A DNA stretch of 8,852 nucleotides. It comes from Chloroflexota bacterium. Its GTDB lineage: Bacteria > Chloroflexota > Anaerolineae > Aggregatilineales > UBA3940. The DNA is taken from the NCBI GenBank assembly GCA_010092775.1, contig JAADYZ010000289.1, forward strand, positions 1-8,852, read 5' to 3'. Shown piece after piece: positions 1 through 5,765 of this stretch. Within the stretch, counting starts at the first letter, position 1, and each line of letters begins with the position of its first letter. Under the pieces are notes generated by a model, which was not told the origin of the DNA, did no database searches, and saw only the letters and a list, made by a program, of their open reading frames with translations. The translations under genes and the position numbers were made by a program.

Positions 1-19
1 AGATGTGTATAAGAGACAG
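1..19 (+). other. Tn5/Nextera mosaic-end adapter (sequencing artefact)
   Basis: The first 19 bases, AGATGTGTATAAGAGACAG, are identical to the engineered 19-bp mosaic end used in Tn5 tagmentation libraries. They are not genomic. The mosaic end is an artificial hybrid of the natural IS50 ends, and no transposase or IS50 sequence follows, so this is untrimmed adapter at a contig end. Any protein predicted to start at the ATG at base 5 (reading MYKRQ) is spurious. Confidence 0.97.
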
Positions 20-107
20 AGTGGATACTGCGCCACCCCCGCCGCAAACCTTCATTATGCCGGGGCAGATCATCAGTTCGCCCAATGCCCCGCCGGATGC
101 CAACTAG
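20..107 (+). CDS. C-terminal fragment of an unidentified plus-strand protein (5' end missing)
   Basis: The frame that runs through base 21 (GTG GAT ACT GCG...) stays open from the adapter junction to a TAG at 105-107. It gives about 28 residues, beginning VDTAPPPPQTF and ending NAPPDAN. The piece is rich in Pro, Ala and Asn and looks like a low-complexity tail; no domain can be recognised. A strong plus-strand terminator begins 13 bases after the stop, which is the main reason to believe a real gene ends here. The upstream part is lost at the contig edge. The reading is inferred from frame plus terminator position, and protein identity cannot be given. Confidence 0.5.
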
Positions 108-119
108 ACAGGGACCCTG

Positions 120-148
120 AGGCCTCAGCTAAACGCTGGGGCCTTTTT
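120..148 (+). terminator. Rho-independent terminator for the truncated plus-strand gene
   Basis: AGGCCTCAGC (120-129) pairs with GCTGGGGCCT (135-144) across the loop TAAAC, with one G-U pair in ten, and the T run reaches base 148. The orientation fits termination of the plus-strand gene ending at 107. The opposite strand has no T run after the stem. The right arm, loop and last base of the left arm lie inside the 3' end of the minus-strand hydrolase gene, whose stop codon (129-131) falls at the stem-loop junction. Confidence 0.8.
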
Positions 149-1049
149 GATTCAGGTTCATCCGGAAAAAGGAGGTCACGCGCCGCTCGTATTCCTCGGG
201 TTGCTGTGGCCTGGCTTCACGATGGCCAGCCCCAGGAACGCGCCATAAGGCGGTTGGTTGACCGGTGGCCGCCAGTAAAGCCTCTTGCTCGGCCACAGGA
301 ACCAAGGGGTCAGCAGCGCCGTAGATGTGCAGCACCGGGCGCGGGCTGATCTGGCTGACTTGGGGGAGTGGCGAGGTATCACCCAGGTGGCGGCTCAGGC
401 GCACACCGACCATCCACAGGGTCAAAGTGATTAACAGTGGGATGGCAGGCCTCAGCAGAGCCATCCGGCTGCTCAGGTAGCCGCTGAGTGCTGTTTGAAA
501 CGAGACATAGCCGGAGTCGTTGACCACGCAGGCTACGCGCTGATCCTGAGCAGCGGTATTGAGGGCCACAGTGCCGCCCATCGAGAATCCCATCAGCCCG
601 ATTCGTTGGACTCCGCGCGCCTGAAGAAAGTCGATGGCGCCGAGCAAGTCGTCTATCTCTTGCAGGCCAAAGGTAACTCGTCCGCCATCGCTGATGCCAT
701 GTCCGCGCCAGTCGAATTGCAGCACGTCAAGGCCCACGTCCACAAACATGGGGACATCTGCGACATCGCCGTAGAGATTGCCAAACAGACCCGGACAGAA
801 GATCACGACGGACCGGCCCGGTTTGGCAAGCTGAGACAGACCATTGCCAACCAGCCAACCACCTAGTTCAATGCCATCGCGGCTGGAAAATCGGACATGC
901 TCGTAGAAGAGTCCATATTTGTCTGGTGTGATTTTGGGATCGGCTGGACGGCGTCGTACCAGCAGACCCGACAACAGCCATGTCACAATCAGCGTGACGG
1001 CCAGAACCGTCACGCTGAAAGCTGCCAGTAGGTTGACTAAAGAGGCCAT
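129..1049 (-). CDS. Alpha/beta hydrolase with N-terminal membrane segment
   Basis: A 306-residue serine hydrolase of the alpha/beta fold. Residues 8-31 form one hydrophobic segment followed by RRR, suggesting a membrane anchor. The fold then runs from a strand and oxyanion-type loop (CPGLFGN, 85-91), through DWRGHG (113-118), to the nucleophile elbow GFSMGG with Ser156. The acid is probably Asp247 (in AADPLVP) and the base His276 (in GAGH), so the triad is complete. Residues 186-216 form a hydrophobic insert in the lid position. Substrate is unknown; esterase or lipase-like activity is a family guess. The start ATG lies 14 bases after the stop of the DsbA-cyclophilin gene, with no clear Shine-Dalgarno sequence, so the two are probably co-transcribed and this is the last gene of the run. 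It could equally be annotated as a prolyl-aminopeptidase-like or BAAT-like hydrolase. Confidence 0.88.
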   Translation of the reverse strand: MASLVNLLAAFSVTVLAVTLIVTWLLSGLLVRRRPADPKITPDKYGLFYEHVRFSSRDGIELGGWLVGNGLSQLAKPGRSVVIFCPGLFGNLYGDVADVPMFVDVGLDVLQFDWRGHGISDGGRVTFGLQEIDDLLGAIDFLQARGVQRIGLMGFSMGGTVALNTAAQDQRVACVVNDSGYVSFQTALSGYLSSRMALLRPAIPLLITLTLWMVGVRLSRHLGDTSPLPQVSQISPRPVLHIYGAADPLVPVAEQEALLAATGQPTALWRVPGAGHREARPQQPEEYERRVTSFFRMNLNQKGPSV

Positions 1050-1063
1050 CGCGCGTTGGCGGC

Positions 1064-2374
1064 CTACTCTTCAGGGGTTTGGCGTACGATCACCGTGATC
1101 AACGTATCTCCAGGAGGGAGCAGGGTACTCGCCTGGGATTGGTCGCGCGGTGTCAAGCTTTCGACCACATCCAAACCCTCACGCACTTCCCCGAAGATCG
1201 TGAAAGCGTTGTTCAGGTTGGGCGTATCACGCAAAGTGATGAACCACTGCCCATTGGCGGAGTCGGGTTGGCCAGTGTGAGCCATGCTCAGCAGACCCTC
1301 ACGGTCGAAGCGCAGGTCGCTGCGCCGGAATTCATCTGGAATACTGTAGGCCGGTCCGCCGAAACCGGTAGCCGTTGGATCGCCAGTCTGTGCGACGAAG
1401 GTCGGAAGTACCCGGTGCCAGGTGATGTCATTGAAATAGCCAGCACAGGCGAGGTAGGCAAAGTTGTTAACCGTTTGCGGGGCTAAACCCGCGAAGAGGT
1501 CCACGGCGATGGTGCCTTTTTCCGTCACGATCCAAGCAACGTAGTCGTTGGCAGGGTCAACGACTGGGGGGGGCGGCACCGGATAGGACCGTTTGAGGAT
1601 CTCTGCCTGTGAAATGCCGTCAAGGACATCGATGTTGGCTGTCGCCTGGGGCAAGGCGAAATCATTGAAGAAGATCGACGGGGCTTGCGAAATACCCAGT
1701 TGCAGCGCCCCTTCGCGCTGCCCCTCGATGGTGGCTCGGTAGGTGCCCTCAGCCAGGTCAGTGAGCATTTGGTCTCCATCGAGGTCAAGCTCCTCACCGT
1801 ATTCGATCAAAAGGTCGCGGAAAGAGGACAGATTTAGGGCCACCCATTCGGACTGCCGTTCGTAAAGCAGATCGGTCATCTCCCAGAAGGCGTCGTTCCC
1901 ACCCTGAGCACGGGCCGCTTCGGCTGCCTCAGCCGCCAGTCGTGCCTTGTTGTTGATCTCTTCCATGGCGAAGTGCCGGAAGATCAAACGTAAATCATCT
2001 GGGTAGCGCTCAAGAACTTCTCGCAGGCTCTCATAGACGGCTGCGCATTCCTGACACTGATAATCACTATAGAACAGGATCGTCACTAAGGCATCCTCAG
2101 GACCGAGGATCCGTTCGTTGGGGAAAATCGTTACAGCGCTACCCGGCGGAGGCGCATAGGGGACTGTCTCTGGTTCAGGATACTCGTCGCAAAAGTCGAT
2201 ACCTTCACCCTCCTCTAGATCAGTCACGCTGACCCGGTCGGTGCGTGGCAGACGGGCGTTCTCTGAATCGACTTCAAGCAAGTTGGGATTATCTTCGGTC
2301 TGTCCGCCGCAGGCTGCTAAGAGCAGCACAACAGACAAGGCGGCCACCAGCCGCAATACAAGGTGTCGCGTCAT
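1064..2374 (-). CDS. Lipoprotein fusing a DsbA-like thioredoxin domain to a cyclophilin-type peptidyl-prolyl isomerase
   Basis: This 436-residue extracytoplasmic folding protein begins with a lipoprotein signal ending LLLAAC (lipidated Cys22), then an acidic linker. Residues 80-262 are a DsbA/BdbD-like (Thioredoxin_4) domain with FYSDYQCQEC, active-site cysteines 107 and 110, and the cis-proline Pro232 in SQAPS. A proline-rich hinge (265-275) leads to a cyclophilin domain, 278-434. That domain has WHRVLPTF with the catalytic Arg321, Gln329, GDP (331-333), LLSMAH and NGQWFIT (375-381), and FTIFGEV. It should catalyse thiol-disulfide exchange and proline isomerisation on exported proteins at the outer face of the membrane. 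Oddities: the CxxC dipeptide is Gln-Glu, without the usual Pro after the first Cys, and the cyclophilin position usually His before the VFG strand is Phe391. GGAG at 2385-2388 lies 10 bases before the ATG, supporting this start. Confidence 0.92.
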   Translation of the reverse strand: MTRHLVLRLVAALSVVLLLAACGGQTEDNPNLLEVDSENARLPRTDRVSVTDLEEGEGIDFCDEYPEPETVPYAPPPGSAVTIFPNERILGPEDALVTILFYSDYQCQECAAVYESLREVLERYPDDLRLIFRHFAMEEINNKARLAAEAAEAARAQGGNDAFWEMTDLLYERQSEWVALNLSSFRDLLIEYGEELDLDGDQMLTDLAEGTYRATIEGQREGALQLGISQAPSIFFNDFALPQATANIDVLDGISQAEILKRSYPVPPPPVVDPANDYVAWIVTEKGTIAVDLFAGLAPQTVNNFAYLACAGYFNDITWHRVLPTFVAQTGDPTATGFGGPAYSIPDEFRRSDLRFDREGLLSMAHTGQPDSANGQWFITLRDTPNLNNAFTIFGEVREGLDVVESLTPRDQSQASTLLPPGDTLITVIVRQTPEE

Positions 2375-2390
2375 AGGTCTTCTTCTCCAA

Positions 2391-2415
2391 ACGGGCCGAT
2401 CGCCCGTGTATCATA
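2391..2415 (-). promoter_or_regulatory. Possible promoter with overlapping inverted repeat upstream of the DsbA-cyclophilin gene
   Basis: The 78-base gap after the SDR gene contains, on the minus strand, a TATGAT hexamer (2415-2410; one mismatch to TATAAT) with no good -35. Just downstream is a perfect inverted repeat, ACGGGC-GATCG-GCCCGT on the minus strand (2391-2407), placed where a transcript from that -10 would begin (about 2403). The repeat is followed by only three T residues, so it is a poor terminator. It could be an operator or a 5' stem protecting the mRNA. The inverted repeat is seen directly; promoter function is inferred. Confidence 0.3.
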
Positions 2416-2452
2416 CGCAGTAGTAAGAGCCAACAAGAGAGCCCTCACTGTA

Positions 2453-3172
2453 CTACTTCCGGGGTGGCCCCGGATGTTCAATTTCGATGATCTGCCCATA
2501 AACATAGCGAGCATCATCAGAAGCCAGGAAGATCACCGATCCAACGATGTCATCCGCCTCCAGGATGGGAGCTGAGTCATCGACGAAATGGTAATCTCGC
2601 ATAGCCGTCCTGACACGCCCCGGATTGACAATATTGACTCGGATATTATCGGGTTTGCCTTCTTCGGCACAGACCTTCGTAAACCCTGTCAGGCCCCATT
2701 TGCTGGCGCTGTAAGCGCCAATATGCGGATAGGTGCGTGAGCCAGCCGTTGAGCCAATATTGACGATCACACCGCCGCCTTGTTTCTGCATGATCCGCCA
2801 GACGTGCTTGGTGCATAGGAACGGTCCACGCAGATTGACCGCCATCATCCTTTCCCAGATGTCCAGGTGAATGCCGCGCACCGGGCGAAACATAGTGACC
2901 CCCGCGTTGTTCACCAGGATGTCGATCTTGCCCAGCGCTTCATGGCCGCGTTGGATCATTTGCTTAACGGCAGTTTCGTCCGTTATATCTGTCTCAATGA
3001 CAATGGCGCGCCGACCCAGCATTTCGACTTTCTGGGCCACCCGCTCTAGGTCTGCCAGGGTACGGGCTGCCAGGATCAGATCGGCGCCTTCGCGGGCAAA
3101 GGCCAATGCAATGGCCTCGCCAATGCCCCGGCTTGCTCCGGTGACAATAGCCACTTGATCTTCTAATCGCAT
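2453..3172 (-). CDS. SDR-family NAD(P)-dependent oxidoreductase
   Basis: A classical short-chain dehydrogenase of 239 residues, about the usual length. The Rossmann fold shows the cofactor motif TGASRGIG (11-18), Asp62 for the adenine ring, and NNAG (88-91). The catalytic set is Asn113, Ser141, Tyr154 and Lys158 (YSASK), with PGRVRT after the sixth strand (184-189). Arg37 at the end of the second strand favours NADPH over NADH, by family rule. The enzyme is soluble and cytosolic. Substrate cannot be told: it resembles FabG-like 3-oxoacyl reductases and generic SDRs, but there are no other fatty-acid genes here. GGAG at 3181-3184 lies 8 bases before the ATG. A 100-base gap separates it from the glutaredoxin-like gene, so it may also have its own promoter. 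Confidence 0.92.
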   Translation of the reverse strand: MRLEDQVAIVTGASRGIGEAIALAFAREGADLILAARTLADLERVAQKVEMLGRRAIVIETDITDETAVKQMIQRGHEALGKIDILVNNAGVTMFRPVRGIHLDIWERMMAVNLRGPFLCTKHVWRIMQKQGGGVIVNIGSTAGSRTYPHIGAYSASKWGLTGFTKVCAEEGKPDNIRVNIVNPGRVRTAMRDYHFVDDSAPILEADDIVGSVIFLASDDARYVYGQIIEIEHPGPPRK

Positions 3173-3272
3173 CGCGTGTACTCCGTTGATAGCCTATTCG
3201 TGCGTTGCGTTACGCTTGCAAGAAGTCAAAACGGTCAACAGAGTCGAAAGTCTCGGCTGGGCCTTGTCGCAG
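3173..3272 (-). other. Intergenic gap with two TTGAC direct repeats
   Basis: This 100-base gap between the glutaredoxin-like and SDR genes holds two TTGAC copies on the minus strand (3238-3234 and 3229-3225), starting 9 bases apart. Either could act as a -35 element, but no convincing -10 lies 16-18 bases downstream. The only other clear signal is the SDR Shine-Dalgarno sequence at 3181-3184. No terminator hairpin with a T run was seen. Confidence 0.25.
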
Positions 3273-3605
3273 TTAGCTGATGACCTGGTGCTTACGCAGC
3301 CAGGCTTCAAGCTGCTCCGCATTGGCTTCGGTGATCATGGACCCACGATCGATCCCTTTAGGGCTGGCGCCAGGTTCGAGCGGAGAAGGCTCCTCGAAAG
3401 GGAGATCATCGCCGAGCTTCGCCATGATCATGGTTGGCACAGACTTGAACCCCGTCCATGCGACGACACGCTCCAGCGCCGTCTCATCCTCATCGATCAT
3501 GATGATGCGGGGTGATAGTCCGTGTTTCTCAAACACGCGTTCAGCAATACTCAGATAGGGGCAGAATGTGGTGCGACCATACACCACCAATTCTCTGTCC
3601 GACAT
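3273..3605 (-). CDS. Monothiol glutaredoxin-like thioredoxin-fold protein
   Basis: A 110-residue cytosolic thioredoxin-fold protein. The first strand ELVVYGRTTFCPYL puts a single active-site cysteine at Cys15 in a CPYL motif, where dithiol glutaredoxins have CPYC. The cis-proline is Pro57 in SVPTM. After it comes an unusual Pro/Glu/Gly-rich stretch (about residues 65-90) in place of the compact strand and GG turn of standard glutaredoxins, then a C-terminal helix (93-106). Loss of the second Cys suggests glutathionylation-type or other monothiol chemistry, but the partner thiol and substrate are unknown. It has the best ribosome site in the window, AAGGAG (3618-3613), 7 bases before the ATG. 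It starts 15 bases after the amidase stop, so the two are very probably co-transcribed. Confidence 0.8.
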   Translation of the reverse strand: MSDRELVVYGRTTFCPYLSIAERVFEKHGLSPRIIMIDEDETALERVVAWTGFKSVPTMIMAKLGDDLPFEEPSPLEPGASPKGIDRGSMITEANAEQLEAWLRKHQVIS

Positions 3606-3620
3606 CGAAACTCTCCTTGG

Positions 3621-4907
3621 TTACGGAATGCGGGTCGGGGTTGGTTCAGCCGCTGCGCCAGTTGAGATTTCACCATTGAGGAAGCACAGCAGGCCGCGAG
3701 TCACGCCGTCAGCGGCGACGTCAGGCCGCTGGGTGAGGAATTCGCGGTCCAGATACATGAAGCCGATTTCGATGATTGCGCTGGGTGTCGCTGGGTCCAC
3801 TTCGCGGAAATTATGATAGGCTGTCATGTCAGCGGTGATGCTTGGGTGCAGCGGAAGACCAGTCACTTGAGCGTAGCGGTTGATCATGCAGCGCACTAGC
3901 AGCTCATCTTCGGTTGAAATTTGTGATCCCTGGAAACTGGCCACCTTGAAACCTGTGGCAATGTCGTTGATGTAGTCGCAGGAATCGGCGTGGATTGAGA
4001 CGAGGGCCAGTCCGCTATAGCCTTGCAAGCGAGGATCAAACTCATCGAAGAGGTCCACCTGATAGCCCTCTGCTTCAAGCTGAGCGGCGACCAGCAGGGC
4101 CACCGACTCATTGATCTCTTGTTCGGTCAGGCCGTCTGGGCACACTGCGCCTGGGTCAGGCAGGCCAGAGGCCGGATTGAGCCCTTTGTGCCCACTGACG
4201 ATTCCGATGCGCGGTGCGGCCACTGGCAGAGGTGATGGGGTTGGCGTCATGGCGGCAATGGCCGGGTTGATCGTCAGGTTGGCCTGGGTGGCCTGGGCGA
4301 CAGCAAGCTGGCTCAGGGTTTCTTCAGGTAAAAACTCGTTTGGGGTCCACCAGGTGAATAGCGTGGCGACGATCGCTGCAACAATTAGCAGGGCGACGGT
4401 AGAGCGCAGGATGATCCAGGGGCGCAGCGTGATCGGCTCGCCGTCTGGGCGCGCTGCCGCCTGTTGAGCGGCGCTTTCTTCTAAGCGGGTACGGACCTCG
4501 CGCCGCCGCTGGCGTAGGTCACGCAGCATGCTTTCGGGCTGCGGTGGTGCATCCTCCTCCAGCAGATCATCGTCATCGTCGTCTTCATCTAGCTCAGGGC
4601 TAATGAGTGGGTCGGGTTCCGGTGTCGCCCGTTTGCGCGGGCGATTGGTCAGAATGACACCACCCGTACCCTCAATGACGGTCGCCCCGTCCGGCGTAGT
4701 GGGTTCAGCGTCTGATGGAGGAGCGATGAAACTGTCCGTCGAGGGGCTCTCACGTCGCGATCGATAGGGAGCGTAAGGGCTGACGGTTTCGTCTTGCTCC
4801 GACTGGCCCGAACGACGGCGAGGGCGCGCACCAAAAGGCGCGCTGCGTTCATTTTCGTCACGTTCGCCTAAGGGCGCTCTATGGTCGGAAGAGGAGTTGC
4901 TCGACAT
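3621..4907 (-). CDS. Membrane-anchored N-acetylmuramoyl-L-alanine amidase (Amidase_3)
   Basis: A peptidoglycan amidase that cleaves the bond between N-acetylmuramic acid and L-alanine using zinc. From the ATG at 4907 it has 428 residues. Residues 1-160 are a low-complexity, probably disordered tail: Ser/Arg-rich, then an Asp/Glu run (107-119) and an Arg-rich helix (129-145). A single transmembrane segment (about 162-187) follows. A Thr/Pro linker (221-228) precedes the Amidase_3 domain (232-412). That domain carries the zinc ligands His240 (SGH), Glu262 (TEQE) and His306 (SIHAD), plus the catalytic Glu380 (IEIGF). Topology is therefore cytosolic tail, membrane, external enzyme; no SPOR, LysM or SH3 wall-binding domain is present. 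A TTG at 4937 would add 10 residues with no ribosome site. The ATG is preferred and may be translated from a leaderless mRNA. It lies 39 bases after the SanA-like gene. Confidence 0.9.
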   Translation of the reverse strand: MSSNSSSDHRAPLGERDENERSAPFGARPRRRSGQSEQDETVSPYAPYRSRRESPSTDSFIAPPSDAEPTTPDGATVIEGTGGVILTNRPRKRATPEPDPLISPELDEDDDDDDLLEEDAPPQPESMLRDLRQRRREVRTRLEESAAQQAAARPDGEPITLRPWIILRSTVALLIVAAIVATLFTWWTPNEFLPEETLSQLAVAQATQANLTINPAIAAMTPTPSPLPVAAPRIGIVSGHKGLNPASGLPDPGAVCPDGLTEQEINESVALLVAAQLEAEGYQVDLFDEFDPRLQGYSGLALVSIHADSCDYINDIATGFKVASFQGSQISTEDELLVRCMINRYAQVTGLPLHPSITADMTAYHNFREVDPATPSAIIEIGFMYLDREFLTQRPDVAADGVTRGLLCFLNGEISTGAAAEPTPTRIP

Positions 4908-4914
4908 GGCGACG

Positions 4915-4944
4915 ATGATAGCGCAAGGCCCTAACAAAGGGCAA
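4915..4944 (-). promoter_or_regulatory. Candidate leaderless promoter for the amidase gene
   Basis: On the minus strand TTGCCC (4944-4939), an 18-base spacer and TATCAT (4920-4915) are followed by only 7 bases before the amidase ATG (4907). Transcription would start at or next to the ATG, and there is no Shine-Dalgarno sequence. The -10 matches TATAAT at five of six bases; the -35 matches TTGACA at four. A weak 5-bp hairpin (4928-4942) without a T run overlaps the spacer. The spacing is seen directly; promoter activity is inferred. Confidence 0.35.
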
Positions 4945-4946
4945 CG

Positions 4947-5630
4947 CTACTCGGCGTGAACCTCGCTAGAGAACAGCGGCATCGGTTCGCCCAGATTGTC
5001 AGGCGGCTGCTGGCGAACAACGTCAACGACAGCTACGGCGAGAGCGGGAATCTCGCGAGTGCGGCTGTAGCTCAACGAGCGCTCGGAATAGCCCCAGGGC
5101 CGTTGATAATCCGCCCAGACGCCGACCGCATCAATGCCCAGCGCAGAGCAGGTCAGGATGGTGCGATCCAGGTGGAAGTTCTGCGTCACCGTAATCGCAT
5201 CGGTCACGCCAAAAATGTGACGTGCTCGGTAGCAACTGTCGTAGGTGCGGGTGCCCAGGTAATCCACCACGATGTCTTCTTCTGGCACGCCCAGTTCCAT
5301 GGCGTAGCGACGCATGGCATCGGGCTCGTTGTAGTAAGGGCTGACGCCGTCGCCCGACATAATCAAAAGGTCGACTTTGCCCGCCTGGTAGAGGTCGACG
5401 CCAGTTGCCACGCGATCGGCCAACATGGCACTCAGTCGCCCACTGGAATAGACCCGCGCCCCGAAGATCAGCGCCACGCGTCGCTCAGGTACCGACTCTA
5501 CGGTATGTGTGCTGGGTCGCATTAGCAGCGCGACCGCCCCCCGCAGAATAAACGGCGACGCGACAGCGAGAACGATCAAAGCAATACTGACTCGTAGTAC
5601 CATTGCCTTTTTGCTTGAGATTTTGCCCAT
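4947..5630 (-). CDS. SanA-like membrane protein (ElyC/SanA/YdcF family, DUF218)
   Basis: A 227-residue DUF218 protein closest in pattern to SanA of enterobacteria, where loss of the gene weakens the envelope barrier to vancomycin at high temperature. Residues 11-37 form one membrane segment; the short N-terminus (MGKISSKKAM) is basic and cytosolic, so the domain lies outside. The domain begins RVALIFGARV (51-60) and contains MSGDG (91-95), the NEPDAM motif (101-106), GVPEEDIVVDYLGTRTYDS (114-132) and the TQNFHL segment (149-154), all in family order. The biochemical activity of the family is not settled; a role in envelope precursor or surface polysaccharide metabolism is proposed. It is the first gene of the minus-strand run and sits just upstream of the amidase, which fits an envelope role. 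Its Shine-Dalgarno is weak (AGG, 4 bases from the ATG). Confidence 0.88.
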   Translation of the reverse strand: MGKISSKKAMVLRVSIALIVLAVASPFILRGAVALLMRPSTHTVESVPERRVALIFGARVYSSGRLSAMLADRVATGVDLYQAGKVDLLIMSGDGVSPYYNEPDAMRRYAMELGVPEEDIVVDYLGTRTYDSCYRARHIFGVTDAITVTQNFHLDRTILTCSALGIDAVGVWADYQRPWGYSERSLSYSRTREIPALAVAVVDVVRQQPPDNLGEPMPLFSSEVHAE

Positions 5631-5642
5631 TTAGCCTATAAT
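5615..5642 (+). promoter_or_regulatory. Sigma70-type promoter for the adenosyltransferase trio
   Basis: TTGAGA (5615-5620), a 16-base spacer and a perfect TATAAT (5637-5642) read rightward; five of six and six of six bases match consensus. The predicted start is near 5649, giving a 5' leader of about 117 bases before the adenosyltransferase ATG at 5766. The -35 and part of the spacer lie inside the first codons of the divergent SanA-like gene, so the two directions may interfere. Function is inferred from the match and spacing. Confidence 0.55.
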
Positions 5643-5681
5643 GCCCATGATACGCATACCAACACATTCTCGAATCCTACG

Positions 5682-5694
5682 GCTAGAGTCTAGC
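5682..5694. repeat. 13-bp inverted repeat in the divergent intergenic region
   Basis: GCTAGA-G-TCTAGC is a perfect palindrome around a central G. It lies between the divergently transcribed SanA-like and adenosyltransferase genes, about 35 bases downstream of the rightward start and upstream of the leftward gene. It could be the binding site of a dimeric regulator acting on either side. The one-base loop makes an RNA hairpin unlikely. Confidence 0.35.
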
Positions 5695-5765
5695 GAGCAA
5701 AAGGTACCGTAACCAGGCGACCCCAAGGCGCTTTGACCCCGCCAATAGACATAGGCAATTACCGC

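Noticed and set aside
1..19. Natural Tn5/IS50 end marking a transposon insertion
   Set aside because: The sequence is the engineered mosaic end, not a wild-type IS50 end, sits at base 1 and has no transposon sequence beside it.
5..349. Open frame of 114 codons starting at base 5
   Set aside because: It starts inside the adapter (MYKRQ artefact), runs through the terminator and lies antisense to the hydrolase gene. The real truncated gene uses a different frame ending at 107.
4935..4937. TTG start for the amidase, 10 codons upstream of the ATG
   Set aside because: It has no ribosome site and the added residues look like translated upstream sequence. The ATG at 4907 fits a promoter-spaced start better.
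4928..4942. Hairpin between the SanA-like and amidase genes as a terminator
   Set aside because: The stem is only 5 bp and no T run follows on either strand.
4956..5525. Open frame of 189 codons on the plus strand
   Set aside because: It is antisense to the SanA-like gene, whose family motifs are clear. The antisense product has no recognisable domain and no ribosome site.
5649..5765. Cobalamin riboswitch in the leader of the adenosyltransferase gene
   Set aside because: The leader is about 117 bases, shorter than known B12 riboswitches, and no B12-box sequence could be found by eye on the plus strand.
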